This document shows positions 1 to 9,703 of a DNA stretch of 64,000 nt, piece by piece. The DNA is taken from positions 2,108,001 to 2,172,000 of the forward strand of contig NZ_CP037858.1 of the NCBI RefSeq assembly GCF_006974125.1. Direction: 5' to 3'. The notes beneath the pieces were generated by a model, which saw only the letters and a list, made by a program, of their open reading frames with translations, was not told the origin of the DNA and did no database searches. Both the position numbers and the translations under genes were made by a program. The stretch's first letter is position 1. Each line of letters begins with the position of its first letter. The stretch comes from Stenotrophomonas maltophilia. GTDB lineage: Bacteria > Pseudomonadota > Gammaproteobacteria > Xanthomonadales > Xanthomonadaceae.

Positions 1-13
1 ACCGCAACCACAG

Positions 14-106
14 TAGATCCACGCCATGCGTGGATGCGACCCGACATCAGTGCCGACCAACGGTCGGCATCCACCAACCCTGCCGGCCAGCGGCCGGCAC
101 TACCGG
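14..106. repeat. cluster of short intergenic palindromes
   Basis: Three different imperfect palindromes sit side by side, with cores CCACGCCATGCGTGG, CCGACCAACGGTCGG and CCGGCCAGCGGCCGG, each next to a GTAG or CTAC-like end. This is the layout of the GTAG-type REP elements scattered through Stenotrophomonas genomes. They lie just past the 3' end of the thioredoxin-like gene and may act as transcript ends. Confidence 0.75.
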
Positions 107-699
107 TCAGGTGCCCATTGTTTCAGGAAGGCGCTCACCCGCGCAGGCTGGAACGCTTCGCCACGGCGCAGCTCACCGGTGGCCTGCGAGACCAGCAGGC
201 TTCCATCAGCATCCAGCACCAGCAGCCGCGGATAGTCCCGCTCCATCACCGGGAACTGAGCGAAGAAGGCGGTGTTGGGCTGCTCGTCGCTGGCGTTGAC
301 CTTCACCCACACGTAGTGGGCATCGCGGAAGCGGCGCAGGTCGCCGTTGCCTTCCACGATCTCGTCCAGCGCATGGCATCGGTCGCAGGCGGCATTGCCG
401 ACCTCCAGCAGGATGCGCTTCTTGCCGCGCTGGGCTTCCACCTTGGCGGTGGCCAGATCATCGGCGGGGTCGCGGGCCGGGTCGAACTGTGCGCCGAGCC
501 CGGCGATGGCGGCGATGTCCGCCGCCACCGGGGTGTTGCCCGAGGCCACCGGTTCGCTGGGGTCAGCGACCGGTGGCTCGGTGGGTCGGGTATCCAGAGG
601 CTGCGTGGGCTCGGCGGCGGCAGGCGGTTGCGGTTGGGAACAGGCGCCGATCAGCGCCGCACAGACCACCACCATTGCACCACCGAGCTTGCTGCGCAT
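100..699 (-). CDS. thioredoxin-fold lipoprotein
   Basis: A 199-residue exported lipoprotein. A short signal peptide ends in a lipobox (LIGAC, Cys at residue 20). A Pro/Ala/Thr-rich tether of about 40 residues follows, then a thioredoxin-like domain. The redox-type motif is C-D-R-C, in the context NAACDRCH near residue 105, and the domain ends with the expected V-L-D-A-D strand. Proteins of this kind act as periplasmic thiol oxidoreductases or are redox-inactive relatives; the partner is unknown. It starts 19 bases after the peptide transporter stop on the same strand, so the two are probably cotranscribed. Its 3' end runs into the palindrome cluster. The fold is clear; the function is inference. 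Confidence 0.8.
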   Translation of the reverse strand: MRSKLGGAMVVVCAALIGACSQPQPPAAAEPTQPLDTRPTEPPVADPSEPVASGNTPVAADIAAIAGLGAQFDPARDPADDLATAKVEAQRGKKRILLEVGNAACDRCHALDEIVEGNGDLRRFRDAHYVWVKVNASDEQPNTAFFAQFPVMERDYPRLLVLDADGSLLVSQATGELRRGEAFQPARVSAFLKQWAPDR

Positions 700-718
700 G
701 CCTTCTACCCTCTCATCA

Positions 719-2218
<1,500 letters not shown>

Positions 2219-2399
2219 GCGGATTTCCTGGTTCGGTGGATGACGAGCACGTCCGATGTGCAGTTGGAGCAACGCGCGAGGATCACCGACTTCTGGCGTT
2301 CACGTCAAATACACGCCGTTTGAGGCAGGTGCCAGCCTGCTCCCTGAACTTGCATCTGAAACGATCCAGCCGCCGGCCGGGATCCAAGCTGAATACGGA

Positions 2400-3275
2400 T
2401 CAGCCCTGCTCTGCCGGGGGCGCGGCCTGCAGGCTGGTGCGCACCTGGAACAGTTCGGGGAAGAAGGTCAGTTCCAGCGCCTTGGCCAGGAAGCCCACGC
2501 CGGACGAGCCGCCAGTGCCGCGCTTGAAGCCGATCACCCGCATCACGGTGCGCATGTGTCGGAATCGCCACAGCTGGAAGGCGGTCTCCAGGTCCACCAG
2601 GTCCTCGCACAGCGAGTACTCGCGCCAGTAGCGGTCGGTGTCCTGGTAGATGCGTTCGAAGACCGGCTGCAGTGCGTCGTCGGCCACATGCGGCTGGGTC
2701 CAGTCATGGGCCTCGTAGACCGCCGGGACCGCATGGCCGAAGCGGGCCAGGTACTTCAGGAATTCCTCGTACAGGCTGGGCGCCTCCAGCACGGTGCGCA
2801 GCTGCGCCTGCCCGGCCGCATCGTGCTCGAACACCTGCAGCATCTGCGCGTTCTTGTTGCCCAGCAGGAACTCGATGTAGCGGTACTGCAGCGACTGGAA
2901 GCCCGACGACGGGCCCAGCACGTCGCGGAAGCCCATGTACTCGGACGGCGTCAGCGTTTCCAGCACCGACCACTGCTCGGTCAGCTGGCGCAGCACCTGC
3001 TTGCTGCGCGCCAGCACCTTGCGGCACTGCCAGACTTCATCGCGCTGCAGGAAGCCGATTGCGGCACGCAGCTCATGACCCAGCAGCTTCAGCCACAGCT
3101 CCGAGGTCTGGTGCTGGATGATGAAGAGCATCTCGTCATGGTGCGGCGGGTTGGACAGCGGCTGCTGCGCGCTGAGCAGCTGGTCCAGCCGCAGGTAGCC
3201 GCCGTAGGTCAGGCGTCCCTGCAGGTCGGTGTGGATGCCGGCTTCGAGATCGCGTTGGTTGTTGTCGACGGACAT
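2400..3275 (-). CDS. kynA: tryptophan 2,3-dioxygenase
   Basis: A 291-residue heme enzyme that opens the indole ring of L-tryptophan to N-formylkynurenine, the first step of the kynurenine pathway. Family blocks are clear: [15 protein letters not shown] near the N-terminus, then [17 protein letters not shown], which holds substrate-pocket residues, and the C-terminal [12 protein letters not shown] substrate loop. Length matches bacterial TDOs. The start is the ATG at 3275 (MSVDNNQ); the upstream extension is Arg/Pro-rich and unlike the family. No other kyn gene is adjacent. It is divergent from pdhA across a 335-base gap. Confidence 0.95.
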   Translation of the reverse strand: MSVDNNQRDLEAGIHTDLQGRLTYGGYLRLDQLLSAQQPLSNPPHHDEMLFIIQHQTSELWLKLLGHELRAAIGFLQRDEVWQCRKVLARSKQVLRQLTEQWSVLETLTPSEYMGFRDVLGPSSGFQSLQYRYIEFLLGNKNAQMLQVFEHDAAGQAQLRTVLEAPSLYEEFLKYLARFGHAVPAVYEAHDWTQPHVADDALQPVFERIYQDTDRYWREYSLCEDLVDLETAFQLWRFRHMRTVMRVIGFKRGTGGSSGVGFLAKALELTFFPELFQVRTSLQAAPPAEQG

Positions 3276-3610
3276 GGGCGGGACCAGATCGGGGGCGGCA
3301 AGGGTAGCGCGTTGCCGCCATGCTGGCAGCCGCCGGGTCCATACCCGGGCGTGCGGTTGGCCGTGGAGCATCGGCCGATCCCGGGCCTGCGCGTGGAACC
3401 GTCCAGGGCGTTGTACTGGCGGTCAGCCAGAGGCGTATTCTGATGCTTTGCAGCAACGACTGAATACGTTGTTGTTATTGGCCCCCCACCCGCCGGCAGG
3501 GGTAAAACGGGGAATCGCCGTGTTGCGGCGCAGGAAGGCTATTCCGTACGCGTTCCTTAACATGGCGATTCATATCATTTGTAACTTCTCTGTCGAAGGT
3601 GCAGTACGCA
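3276..3610. other. intergenic gap between kynA and pdhA
   Basis: This 335-base gap separates two divergent genes and should hold both promoters. The last 190 bases are clearly richer in A/T than the flanking genes. I see GAAGGT ten bases before the pdhA ATG as its ribosome site. I see no small gene, RNA gene or strong palindrome here. Confidence 0.5.
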
Positions 3611-4693
3611 ATGACGGTTGCCGCTGAATTCAAGATCGAATACCTGCAGTACCTGGATACGGACGGCACGCTCGTCCGCGATGACCTGCCCGCGTCGCTG
3701 CGCGACCCCAAGGTCCTGGTACCGCTGTTCAAGCAGATGCTGTTCGTACGTACGTTCGACAGCAAATCCATCGCGCTGCAGCGCACCGGCAAGCTGGGCA
3801 CCTATGCCGCCTGCCTGGGCCACGAAGCCGCGCACGTGGGTATCGGCGCGGCAATGCAGAAGGACGACGTGTTCGCACCTTCGTACCGCGAGTATGGCGC
3901 GATGTTCATGCGTGGCGTGCGCCCGCACGACGTGCTGATGTACTGGGGCGGCGACGAACGCGGCAACGATTACGGCGGCAACGCGGCCAAGGACTTCCCG
4001 TTCTGCGTGCCGATCTCCACCCAGTGCCTGCATGCCGCAGGCGCGGCGCTGAAGTTCAAGCTCAACAAGGAACCGCAGATTGCGGTGGCCGTGTGCGGCG
4101 ACGGCGGCAGCTCCAAGACCGACTTCTACGCGGCACTGAACTCGGCCGGCGCCTACAAGCTCCCGCTGATCCTGTGCATCGTCAACAACGGTTGGGCCAT
4201 CTCGGTCCCGCGTTCGGCCCAGACCGGTGCCGAAACGCTGGCGCAGAAGGGCCTCGCCGGCGGCCTGCACTGCCTGCAGGTGGACGGCAACGACCTGATC
4301 GCGGTGCTGGCCGCAATGGAGCAGGCGCGCGAACGTGCGCTGGCCGGCGACGGTGGCACCGTGCTGGAACTGATGACCTACCGCCTGTCCGACCACACCA
4401 CCGCCGATGACGCGCGCCGCTACCGCGACGACGCCGAAGTGAAGGATGCCTGGCAGCGCGAGCCGATGCTGCGCCTGCGCAAGTACCTGACCGCCGCCGG
4501 CGTGTGGAGCGAAGAAGAAGAAACCGCCTGGATCGCCGAGTGCGGCACGCGCGTGGACGAGGAAGTGAACCTGTACCTCAACACCCCGGTGCAGCCGGTC
4601 GAGGCGATGTTCGACTTCCTGTATGCCGATCCGCCGCCGGACCTGCTGGCCCAGCGTGCCCAGGCGATCGCCCTGGAGAAGCGCCATGGATGA
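3611..4693 (+). CDS. pdhA: pyruvate (2-oxo acid) dehydrogenase E1 component, alpha subunit
   Basis: A 360-residue thiamine-diphosphate subunit of a heterotetrameric (alpha2beta2) E1. With E1 beta it decarboxylates pyruvate or a related 2-oxo acid and passes the acyl group to E2. The TPP/Mg motif runs from GDGGSSKTD near residue 160 to NNGWAIS about 27 residues later. The substrate-side block YREYGAMF is also present. I chose the ATG at 3611, with GAAGGT upstream; a GTG at 3599 is in frame. It is first of a four-gene unit and its stop overlaps an in-frame ATG for the beta subunit region. Pyruvate versus branched-chain keto acid specificity cannot be fixed from sequence. Confidence 0.9.
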   Translation: MTVAAEFKIEYLQYLDTDGTLVRDDLPASLRDPKVLVPLFKQMLFVRTFDSKSIALQRTGKLGTYAACLGHEAAHVGIGAAMQKDDVFAPSYREYGAMFMRGVRPHDVLMYWGGDERGNDYGGNAAKDFPFCVPISTQCLHAAGAALKFKLNKEPQIAVAVCGDGGSSKTDFYAALNSAGAYKLPLILCIVNNGWAISVPRSAQTGAETLAQKGLAGGLHCLQVDGNDLIAVLAAMEQARERALAGDGGTVLELMTYRLSDHTTADDARRYRDDAEVKDAWQREPMLRLRKYLTAAGVWSEEEETAWIAECGTRVDEEVNLYLNTPVQPVEAMFDFLYADPPPDLLAQRAQAIALEKRHG

Positions 4694-4766
4694 GATCAAG
4701 AACGGCGCGCCCGGCGCGCACACCAACGCCGCCGACAGCGCTGCTGTCGCGCGCGGAGAAGAGAGC

Positions 4767-5753
4767 ATGACCACCACGCCGATCACCCTCATCGAAGCCA
4801 TCACCCAGGCGCTGGCCTGGGAGCTGGAGCACGACCCGTCGGTGCTGGTGCTGGGCGAGGACGTAGGCGTCAATGGCGGCGTGTTCCGTGCCACCGCCGG
4901 CCTGCAGCAGCGCTTCGGCTCCGAACGCATCCTCGACACCCCGCTGGATGAAACCACCATCGCCGGCCTGACCATCGGCCTGGCCGCGCAGGGCATGAAG
5001 CCGGTGGCCGAGGCCCAGTTCGACGGTTTCATGTATCCGATGGTCGACCATATCGTCTGCCATGCCGCGCGCCTGCGTTACCGCACCCGTGGCCGCCTGC
5101 ACTGCCCGATGGTGCTGCGCGTGCCGTGGGGCGGTGGCATCCGCGCGCCGGAACACCACAGCGAAGCCAACGAGGCGATCTTCACCAACGTGCCGGGCCT
5201 GCGCGTGGTGCTGCCGTCGTCGCCGCAGCGTGCCTACGGCCTGCTGCTGGCCGCGATCCGCGAACCGGATCCGGTGATCTACATGGAGCCCAAGCGCATC
5301 TACCGCCAGTACAAGGAAGTGGTCGTCAACGACGGCGAAGCCTTGCCGCTGGACGTGTGCTTCGTGCTGCGCGACGGCACCGACGTGACCCTGGTGACCT
5401 GGGGCGCGCAGGTGAAGGAAGCGCTGGAAGCGGCCGACAAGCTGGCCGGTGAAGGCATCAGTGCCGAAGTCATCGACGTGGCCACGCTGCGCCCGCTGGA
5501 CTTCGCCACCATCGCCGAATCGGTGGCCAAGACCGGCCGCTGCGTGATCGTGCAGGAGGCCCCGAAGACCGCGGGCTTCGGCGCCGAGATCGCCGCGCGC
5601 CTGGCCGAGGAATCGATCTACGACCTGCTGGCCCCGGTCGAGCGCGTTACTGGCTACGACACCCACATTCCGCTGTTCCGCCTGGAAATGAAGTACCTGC
5701 CGAGCGTTGAGCGGATCGTGGCTGCGGCCAAGCGCGCGGTGGCGGCCGGCTGA
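4767..5753 (+). CDS. pdhB: 2-oxo acid dehydrogenase E1 component, beta subunit
   Basis: A 328-residue transketolase-like beta subunit that completes the E1 active site. Family blocks include VLGEDVGVNGGVFRAT near residue 23 and the sequence around ERILDTPLDE. The C-terminal transketolase domain carries VTLVTWGAQVKEALEAA. The ATG at 4767 has an excellent purine-rich site (GGAGAAGAGAGC) and gives the usual length. An upstream ATG at 4686, overlapping the pdhA stop and preceded by GGAGAAG, would add 27 residues of low similarity to the family; both starts are plausible. The next gene begins one base after the stop. Confidence 0.92.
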   Translation: MTTTPITLIEAITQALAWELEHDPSVLVLGEDVGVNGGVFRATAGLQQRFGSERILDTPLDETTIAGLTIGLAAQGMKPVAEAQFDGFMYPMVDHIVCHAARLRYRTRGRLHCPMVLRVPWGGGIRAPEHHSEANEAIFTNVPGLRVVLPSSPQRAYGLLLAAIREPDPVIYMEPKRIYRQYKEVVVNDGEALPLDVCFVLRDGTDVTLVTWGAQVKEALEAADKLAGEGISAEVIDVATLRPLDFATIAESVAKTGRCVIVQEAPKTAGFGAEIAARLAEESIYDLLAPVERVTGYDTHIPLFRLEMKYLPSVERIVAAAKRAVAAG

Positions 5754-5754
5754 C

Positions 5755-6108
5755 ATGCGGGCCCGCCTTCTGGGGGCTTACCGCAGCCAGTATCCCAACC
5801 CGCTCCGGTTCCACACCGGCCAGATCGTCGAAGTAGGTGTCCGTGACGAGGAATGGCCGGCGTTTGCCTGGGTACGCACCAACGATGGGCGCGCTGGATG
5901 GGCGCCCATCGCCTGGTTGCAGCTGCTGGACGAGGGTCGCGCCGAAGCCCTGTGCGACTACGACGCCCGCGAGCTGGATGTGGAAAGCGGCGAGATGGTG
6001 AAGCTTCATCACGAACACGGCGGGTGGTGGTGGTCCGAGCGCGCCAATGGCGCGACGGGTTGGCTGCCGGCCCGCGAACTGGAACTGCTGGAAGAGAACT
6101 GCAAATGA
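5755..6108 (+). CDS. tandem SH3-like domain protein encoded inside the dehydrogenase operon
   Basis: A 117-residue cytoplasmic protein with two SH3-like repeats. Repeat one (residues 1-57) has the ALYPY-like start LLGAYRSQYPNPL and ends WAPIAWLQLL. Repeat two (residues 62-113) has ALCDYDARELDVESGEMV, then WWWSE, and ends TGWLPARELELL, which is the classic SH3 pattern of acidic RT loop, Trp and G-W-x-P. It starts one base after the E1 beta stop, and its own stop overlaps the E2 start (ATGA), so it is translationally coupled on both sides. This context suggests a role in dehydrogenase assembly or regulation; that is inference. Confidence 0.85.
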   Translation: MRARLLGAYRSQYPNPLRFHTGQIVEVGVRDEEWPAFAWVRTNDGRAGWAPIAWLQLLDEGRAEALCDYDARELDVESGEMVKLHHEHGGWWWSERANGATGWLPARELELLEENCK

Positions 6109-7502
6109 GCCAGACCAAGAACTTCAACCTGCCCGACCTGGGCGAAGGCCTGCCGGACGCGACCATCGTCGAGTGGTTCGTCAAGGAAGGCGATGTGATC
6201 AAGCTGGACGAGCCGCTGGTCTCGATGGAGACCGCCAAGGCCGTGGTGGAAGTGCCCTCGCCGTTCTCCGGCAAGGTGCTGAAGCTGTCCGGCGGCGCCG
6301 GCGACATCATCCCGACCGGATCGGTGCTGGCCAGCTTCGAACTGGACCCGAACCTGCCGCAGCGTGCCGATGGCCAGGACACCGGCCACAGCCATGGCCA
6401 CGCAGCACCGGCCGCACCGGCCGCCGCACCGACCCCGCCGCCGCTGCCGGCTGCTGCCGCACCGGTGGCCGCAGAAGAAGCCAAGCCCGCCGCGGCCGAG
6501 CGTGATGACGCCGGTACCGTGGTCGGCGCCATGCAGAGCTCCAATGCCGTGCATGCCGAACAAGCGCTGGCCGTCGGTGGCGTCAAGGCCGTGCCGGCCG
6601 TGCGTGCGATGGCGCGCAAGCTGGGCGTGGACCTGAGCCGCGTGGCCGCTACCGGCACCGATGGCGCGGTGACCATGGCCGACGTCAAGCAGGCCGCCGC
6701 CAACGGCACCGCCAAGCTCGGCGCTGCTCCGGCACCGGTCGCTGCCGCCGCGTATGCCGCGCCGGCCCCGGCGCAGGTGTCTGCCCCGGTGCAGAGCGAA
6801 GCCCGCACCCCGCTGTCTGCCGCCGGCAAGCCGATGCGCACCCAGCCGCCGGGCGTGGTCGCCAAGGGCCAGCCGGAACCGCTCAAGGGCGTGCGCCGCA
6901 ACATGGCCCGCGTGATGGCCGATGCGCACAGCAAGGTCGTGCCGACCACGCTGAACGACGACGCCGACATCCATGCCTGGCTGCCGGGCAACGACGTCAC
7001 CGCCCGCCTGGTGCGTTCGATCGTGGTCGCCGCACAGAAGGTGCCGGCGATGAACGCCTGGTTCGACGGTGAAGCGCTGACCCGTACCCTGCATGCGCAG
7101 GTGGACATCGGCATCGCCGTGGACACCGACGACGGCCTGTTCGTGCCGGCCCTGCGCAATGCCGACATGCTCGATGCACGTGGCATCCGCGAAGGCGTCA
7201 ACCGCCTGCGCGAGCAGGTGGAATCGCGTTCGATCGCCGCCTCGGAACTGAGCGGCTACACCATCTCGCTGTCCAACTTCGGCATGTTCGCCGGCCGCTA
7301 CGCGACCCCGGTCGTGGTGCCGCCGTGCGTGGCCATCGTCGGTGCCGGCCGTGCCCGCCACCAGATGACCCCGGTGATGGGCGGCGTGGAAGCACACAAG
7401 GTGATCCCGCTGTCGGTCACCTTCGACCACCGCGCGGCGACCGGCGGCGAAGCCGCCCGCTTCCTGCGCGCGATGATGGACGACCTGGCACTGGCCAGCT
7501 GA
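6105..7502 (+). CDS. pdhC: dihydrolipoamide acyltransferase (E2) of the 2-oxo acid dehydrogenase complex
   Basis: A 465-residue E2 core. Domains in order: one lipoyl domain (residues 5-80, with lipoyl-Lys in METAKAVVEV); a His/Ala/Pro linker; the E3/E1-binding domain near residue 165 (VRAMARKLGVDLSRV, then GTDGAVTMADV); a second Ala/Pro linker; and the catalytic acyltransferase domain from about 260. The C-terminal catalytic motif reads DHRAATGG, with the usual Asp of DHRxxDG replaced by Thr. Some E2 families share this change, so it is not evidence of inactivity. ATGA overlap couples it to the SH3 gene. A clear terminator follows. No E3 gene is in the window, so lipoamide dehydrogenase must come from elsewhere. 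Confidence 0.93.
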   Translation: MSQTKNFNLPDLGEGLPDATIVEWFVKEGDVIKLDEPLVSMETAKAVVEVPSPFSGKVLKLSGGAGDIIPTGSVLASFELDPNLPQRADGQDTGHSHGHAAPAAPAAAPTPPPLPAAAAPVAAEEAKPAAAERDDAGTVVGAMQSSNAVHAEQALAVGGVKAVPAVRAMARKLGVDLSRVAATGTDGAVTMADVKQAAANGTAKLGAAPAPVAAAAYAAPAPAQVSAPVQSEARTPLSAAGKPMRTQPPGVVAKGQPEPLKGVRRNMARVMADAHSKVVPTTLNDDADIHAWLPGNDVTARLVRSIVVAAQKVPAMNAWFDGEALTRTLHAQVDIGIAVDTDDGLFVPALRNADMLDARGIREGVNRLREQVESRSIAASELSGYTISLSNFGMFAGRYATPVVVPPCVAIVGAGRARHQMTPVMGGVEAHKVIPLSVTFDHRAATGGEAARFLRAMMDDLALAS

Positions 7503-7551
7503 TCGACCACCTGACCGGTGGGTGCCAACCGTTGGTTGGCACATGACTTGG

Positions 7552-7583
7552 AAAAAACGCCGGGCATTGCCCGGCGTTTTTTT
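7552..7583 (+). terminator. intrinsic terminator of the pdh operon
   Basis: A perfect hairpin (ACGCCGGGC, loop ATT, GCCCGGCGT) is preceded by six A and followed by seven T residues, 50 bases after the E2 stop. The A and T tracts make it possibly bidirectional, also serving the convergent glyoxalase-fold gene. A GGTGCCAACC palindrome lies just before it. Confidence 0.93.
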
Positions 7584-7627
7584 GTGCCTGCATCCACGCA
7601 TGGCGTGGGTCTACACAATGCGGGCGA

Positions 7628-8014
7628 TCAATCGCGCGCCACCATGCCCTCGGCACGGCTGTAGACACGCAGGCGATGACCATCCGGATCGGCGCCGACG
7701 AAGGTGTGGCCGAACTCCAGCGTCACCGGCGCCTGCAGGATCTGCACGCCGAGTGCGCGCCACGCATCGTGCATCTGCTGCACAGCCTCCGGGTTGGCGA
7801 CCACCATCGCCAGTTCCGCGGCGCCGGCGTGCGCGGACACCGGCGGCTGCACGTCATCGCGCTGCCATAGGCCCAGTGCGGCGCCATCGCCGAGCAGGAA
7901 CAGGGCAAAGCCGGGCGACTGCTCGACCGGCGGCTTGCCGAGGATGCCGCTGTAGAAAGTCGCGCTGGCGGCGACGTCGCGCACGTACTGCAGCAGGGTG
8001 CTGGGCTTGAACAT
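7628..8014 (-). CDS. VOC (glyoxalase/bleomycin-resistance fold) protein
   Basis: A 128-residue single-unit vicinal-oxygen-chelate protein. It opens with the typical MFKPSTLLQYVRDVAASATFYSGILG strand-helix pattern and has a second half with LEFGHTFVGADPDGHRLRVY, where the last strand carries the usual DPDGH signature. Metal ligands are only partly recognisable. Members include dioxygenases, isomerases and antibiotic-binding proteins, and nothing here fixes the substrate. The ATG has GGAGCTTTCC-like purines upstream. It is convergent with the pdh operon and transcribed away from a repeat cluster. Confidence 0.85.
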   Translation of the reverse strand: MFKPSTLLQYVRDVAASATFYSGILGKPPVEQSPGFALFLLGDGAALGLWQRDDVQPPVSAHAGAAELAMVVANPEAVQQMHDAWRALGVQILQAPVTLEFGHTFVGADPDGHRLRVYSRAEGMVARD

Positions 8015-8074
8015 GGAAAGCTCCGTTGTTGGGAGCGCTCATGGTGGTACGGCCCTGCTGACAGATTCTGTCAG

Positions 8075-8262
8075 TAGCGTCGAGCGTGCTCGACGGTTGC
8101 TGCCGTTGCTCTGGTAGATGTCGAGCTTGCTCGACTGCTGTTCGCGAAGATCAAGGGCAGTCGAGCAAGCTCGACCCCTACCAGGAGCAAAGAGCGAAGG
8201 CCGCCCTCCCCAGCAGCAGGAAGCGAAGTGCGGAAGCAGTCGAGCAAGCTCGACGCTACGAA
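8075..8262. repeat. cluster of GTCGAGC(N)GCTCGAC palindromes
   Basis: Four palindromes occur within 190 bases, at about 8078-8093, 8118-8134, 8161-8177 and 8240-8256. Each is a GTCGAG...CTCGAC hairpin, and CTAC or GTAG ends are present on most. The last overlaps the end of the downstream regulator gene. They alternate in orientation, as in paired REP (BIME-like) clusters. Confidence 0.85.
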
Positions 8263-8963
8263 CGGTCCAGCCAGTCCGGGGCGATGCCCTGCGCCTTCTG
8301 CCAGCGTCGCAGCAGGGTGGCGCGCGGCACAAGGTAATGATCCTCCAGCGCGCGTACCTGGCGGATGCGATCCAGCCGGAAATGGCGGAAATCCTCGCGG
8401 CTCTCACACCACGCCGCCAGCATCGGCACTTCATCAAAATAGCCCAGCGCGAACGGCCAGACGGTGCGCTCGCTGCGCTGGCCGTGCGCGTCCTGGTAGC
8501 CGAACGTCAGGCGCTGCTGCGAACCCACCGCCTCACGCACGGCCTGCAGACGCGCGGCGGGAACCTTCGCCGCGGCGCGCGAAGGGCCCACGCGCAGGCC
8601 ACTGTCACGCAGCGCCTCACGGCGGGCAGCAGGCAACACATGCGCGATGCGCGCCAGGGCGTCGCGTGCGGCCTCGGCCAGCGCCGGCTCAGTGCGCGCT
8701 GCAACCCAGCGCAGGCCCAGCACCAGTGCATCGATCTCGGCGGGCGGCAGGGTCATCGGTGGCAGCGTATCGCTCGGCGCCAGCAGGTAGCCGACGCCGG
8801 CCTCGCCACGCAGGTCAGCGCCCTGCTCGCGCAGGGTTTCGATATCGCGGTACAGCGTGCGCAGGCTGATGCCCAGCGCTCCGGCCAGCGCCTGCCCGGC
8901 CACCGGCCGTCGATGACGTCGCAGCAGCTGCAGCAACTGGGTCAGGCGCAGCGCACGCGACAT
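8256..8963 (-). CDS. YafY-type HTH/WYL-domain transcriptional regulator
   Basis: A 235-residue DNA-binding regulator. An N-terminal HTH_11-type winged helix (residues 3-55: LTQLLQLLRRHRRPVAGQ, then ISLRTLYRDIETL) is the deoR/YafY signature. The WYL-like sensor domain follows from about residue 140 (RLTFGYQDAHGQRSERTVWPFALGY) and continues through FRHFRLDRIRQV. The start at 8963 forms a TGATG overlap with the upstream NAD(P)-binding gene, so the pair is translationally coupled. Such regulators often control their partner gene. The last bases lie inside a palindrome. Confidence 0.88.
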   Translation of the reverse strand: MSRALRLTQLLQLLRRHRRPVAGQALAGALGISLRTLYRDIETLREQGADLRGEAGVGYLLAPSDTLPPMTLPPAEIDALVLGLRWVAARTEPALAEAARDALARIAHVLPAARREALRDSGLRVGPSRAAAKVPAARLQAVREAVGSQQRLTFGYQDAHGQRSERTVWPFALGYFDEVPMLAAWCESREDFRHFRLDRIRQVRALEDHYLVPRATLLRRWQKAQGIAPDWLDRS

Positions 8964-9598
8964 CAGCCGACCAGCGCGCTCGACGCCACTACATGCTGCC
9001 CCGGTTGCGGGGCCAGCGCAGCCTCGACCAGTGCCTTGGCGATCTCGCTGGCCGGGTTGATCCGCCACGCCCGTGGCAACACCGGCCCCAATGCACCCAA
9101 CACCGTCAGTGCGAAACGCTCGCCACGGCGCACCTCGTTGCGCTCGCCACCGATCAACCCTGGGCGAACCAGGGTCAACGATGCGAAGGGCAGCGCGCGC
9201 AGATCGCGCTCCAGCTCACCCTTCACCCGGCTGTAGAAGATCGACGACTGCGGGTTGGCACCGGCGGCGGAATTCAGCACATAGGTCTGTGCACCCTGTG
9301 CCTGTGCCAGCCGGGCGAACGCCAGCGGGTAATCATGGTCGATGCGATGGAAAGCCTCGCGGCTGCCGGCCTGGGCAATGGTGCTGCCCAGCGCGCAGAT
9401 GACCGCGTCCACGCGCGCCCAGCCCGGTGCGGCCGGCAGCGAGTCGAAGGCCAGCACCGGGTTCTCCAGCTTCCCGTGGGTCAACGCCAGCGGGCGGCGG
9501 GTCGGGGCAACCACGCCACTGCAGCGCGGGTCGTCCAGCAGCCTGGGCAGGGTCAGCCCACCGACCAGGCCGGTCGCCCCCAGCAACATCACGCGCAT
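8963..9598 (-). CDS. NAD(P)-binding Rossmann protein (atypical SDR, HTATIP2/NmrA-like)
   Basis: A 211-residue atypical short-chain dehydrogenase-like protein. The nucleotide-binding motif is at the N-terminus (MLLGATGLVGGLTL). The middle carries the VDAVICALGST strand, and YSRVKGELERDL is the active-site-like Tyr/Lys segment (YxxxK). The enzymatic substrate is not evident. I chose the ATG at 9598; an in-frame start four codons upstream is possible. Its stop overlaps the WYL-regulator start, making a two-gene unit. It is divergent from the diguanylate cyclase gene. Confidence 0.87.
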   Translation of the reverse strand: MRVMLLGATGLVGGLTLPRLLDDPRCSGVVAPTRRPLALTHGKLENPVLAFDSLPAAPGWARVDAVICALGSTIAQAGSREAFHRIDHDYPLAFARLAQAQGAQTYVLNSAAGANPQSSIFYSRVKGELERDLRALPFASLTLVRPGLIGGERNEVRRGERFALTVLGALGPVLPRAWRINPASEIAKALVEAALAPQPGQHVVASSALVG

Positions 9599-9703
9599 CA
9601 CCACCTCCACTGCGGCATCCTGTCGCCCATCCTAGCCGTTCAAGCCGTCGGCAGCCGCGCCGATATGCTGGAACCAGTCCCTGCCAGCCCCAGGATTTGC
9701 TCC

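Noticed and set aside
7400..7502. Inactive E2 because of the DHRAATGG motif
   Set aside because: Thr in place of the Asp occurs in functional E2 families, and the rest of the catalytic domain and operon is intact, so I do not call it a defect.
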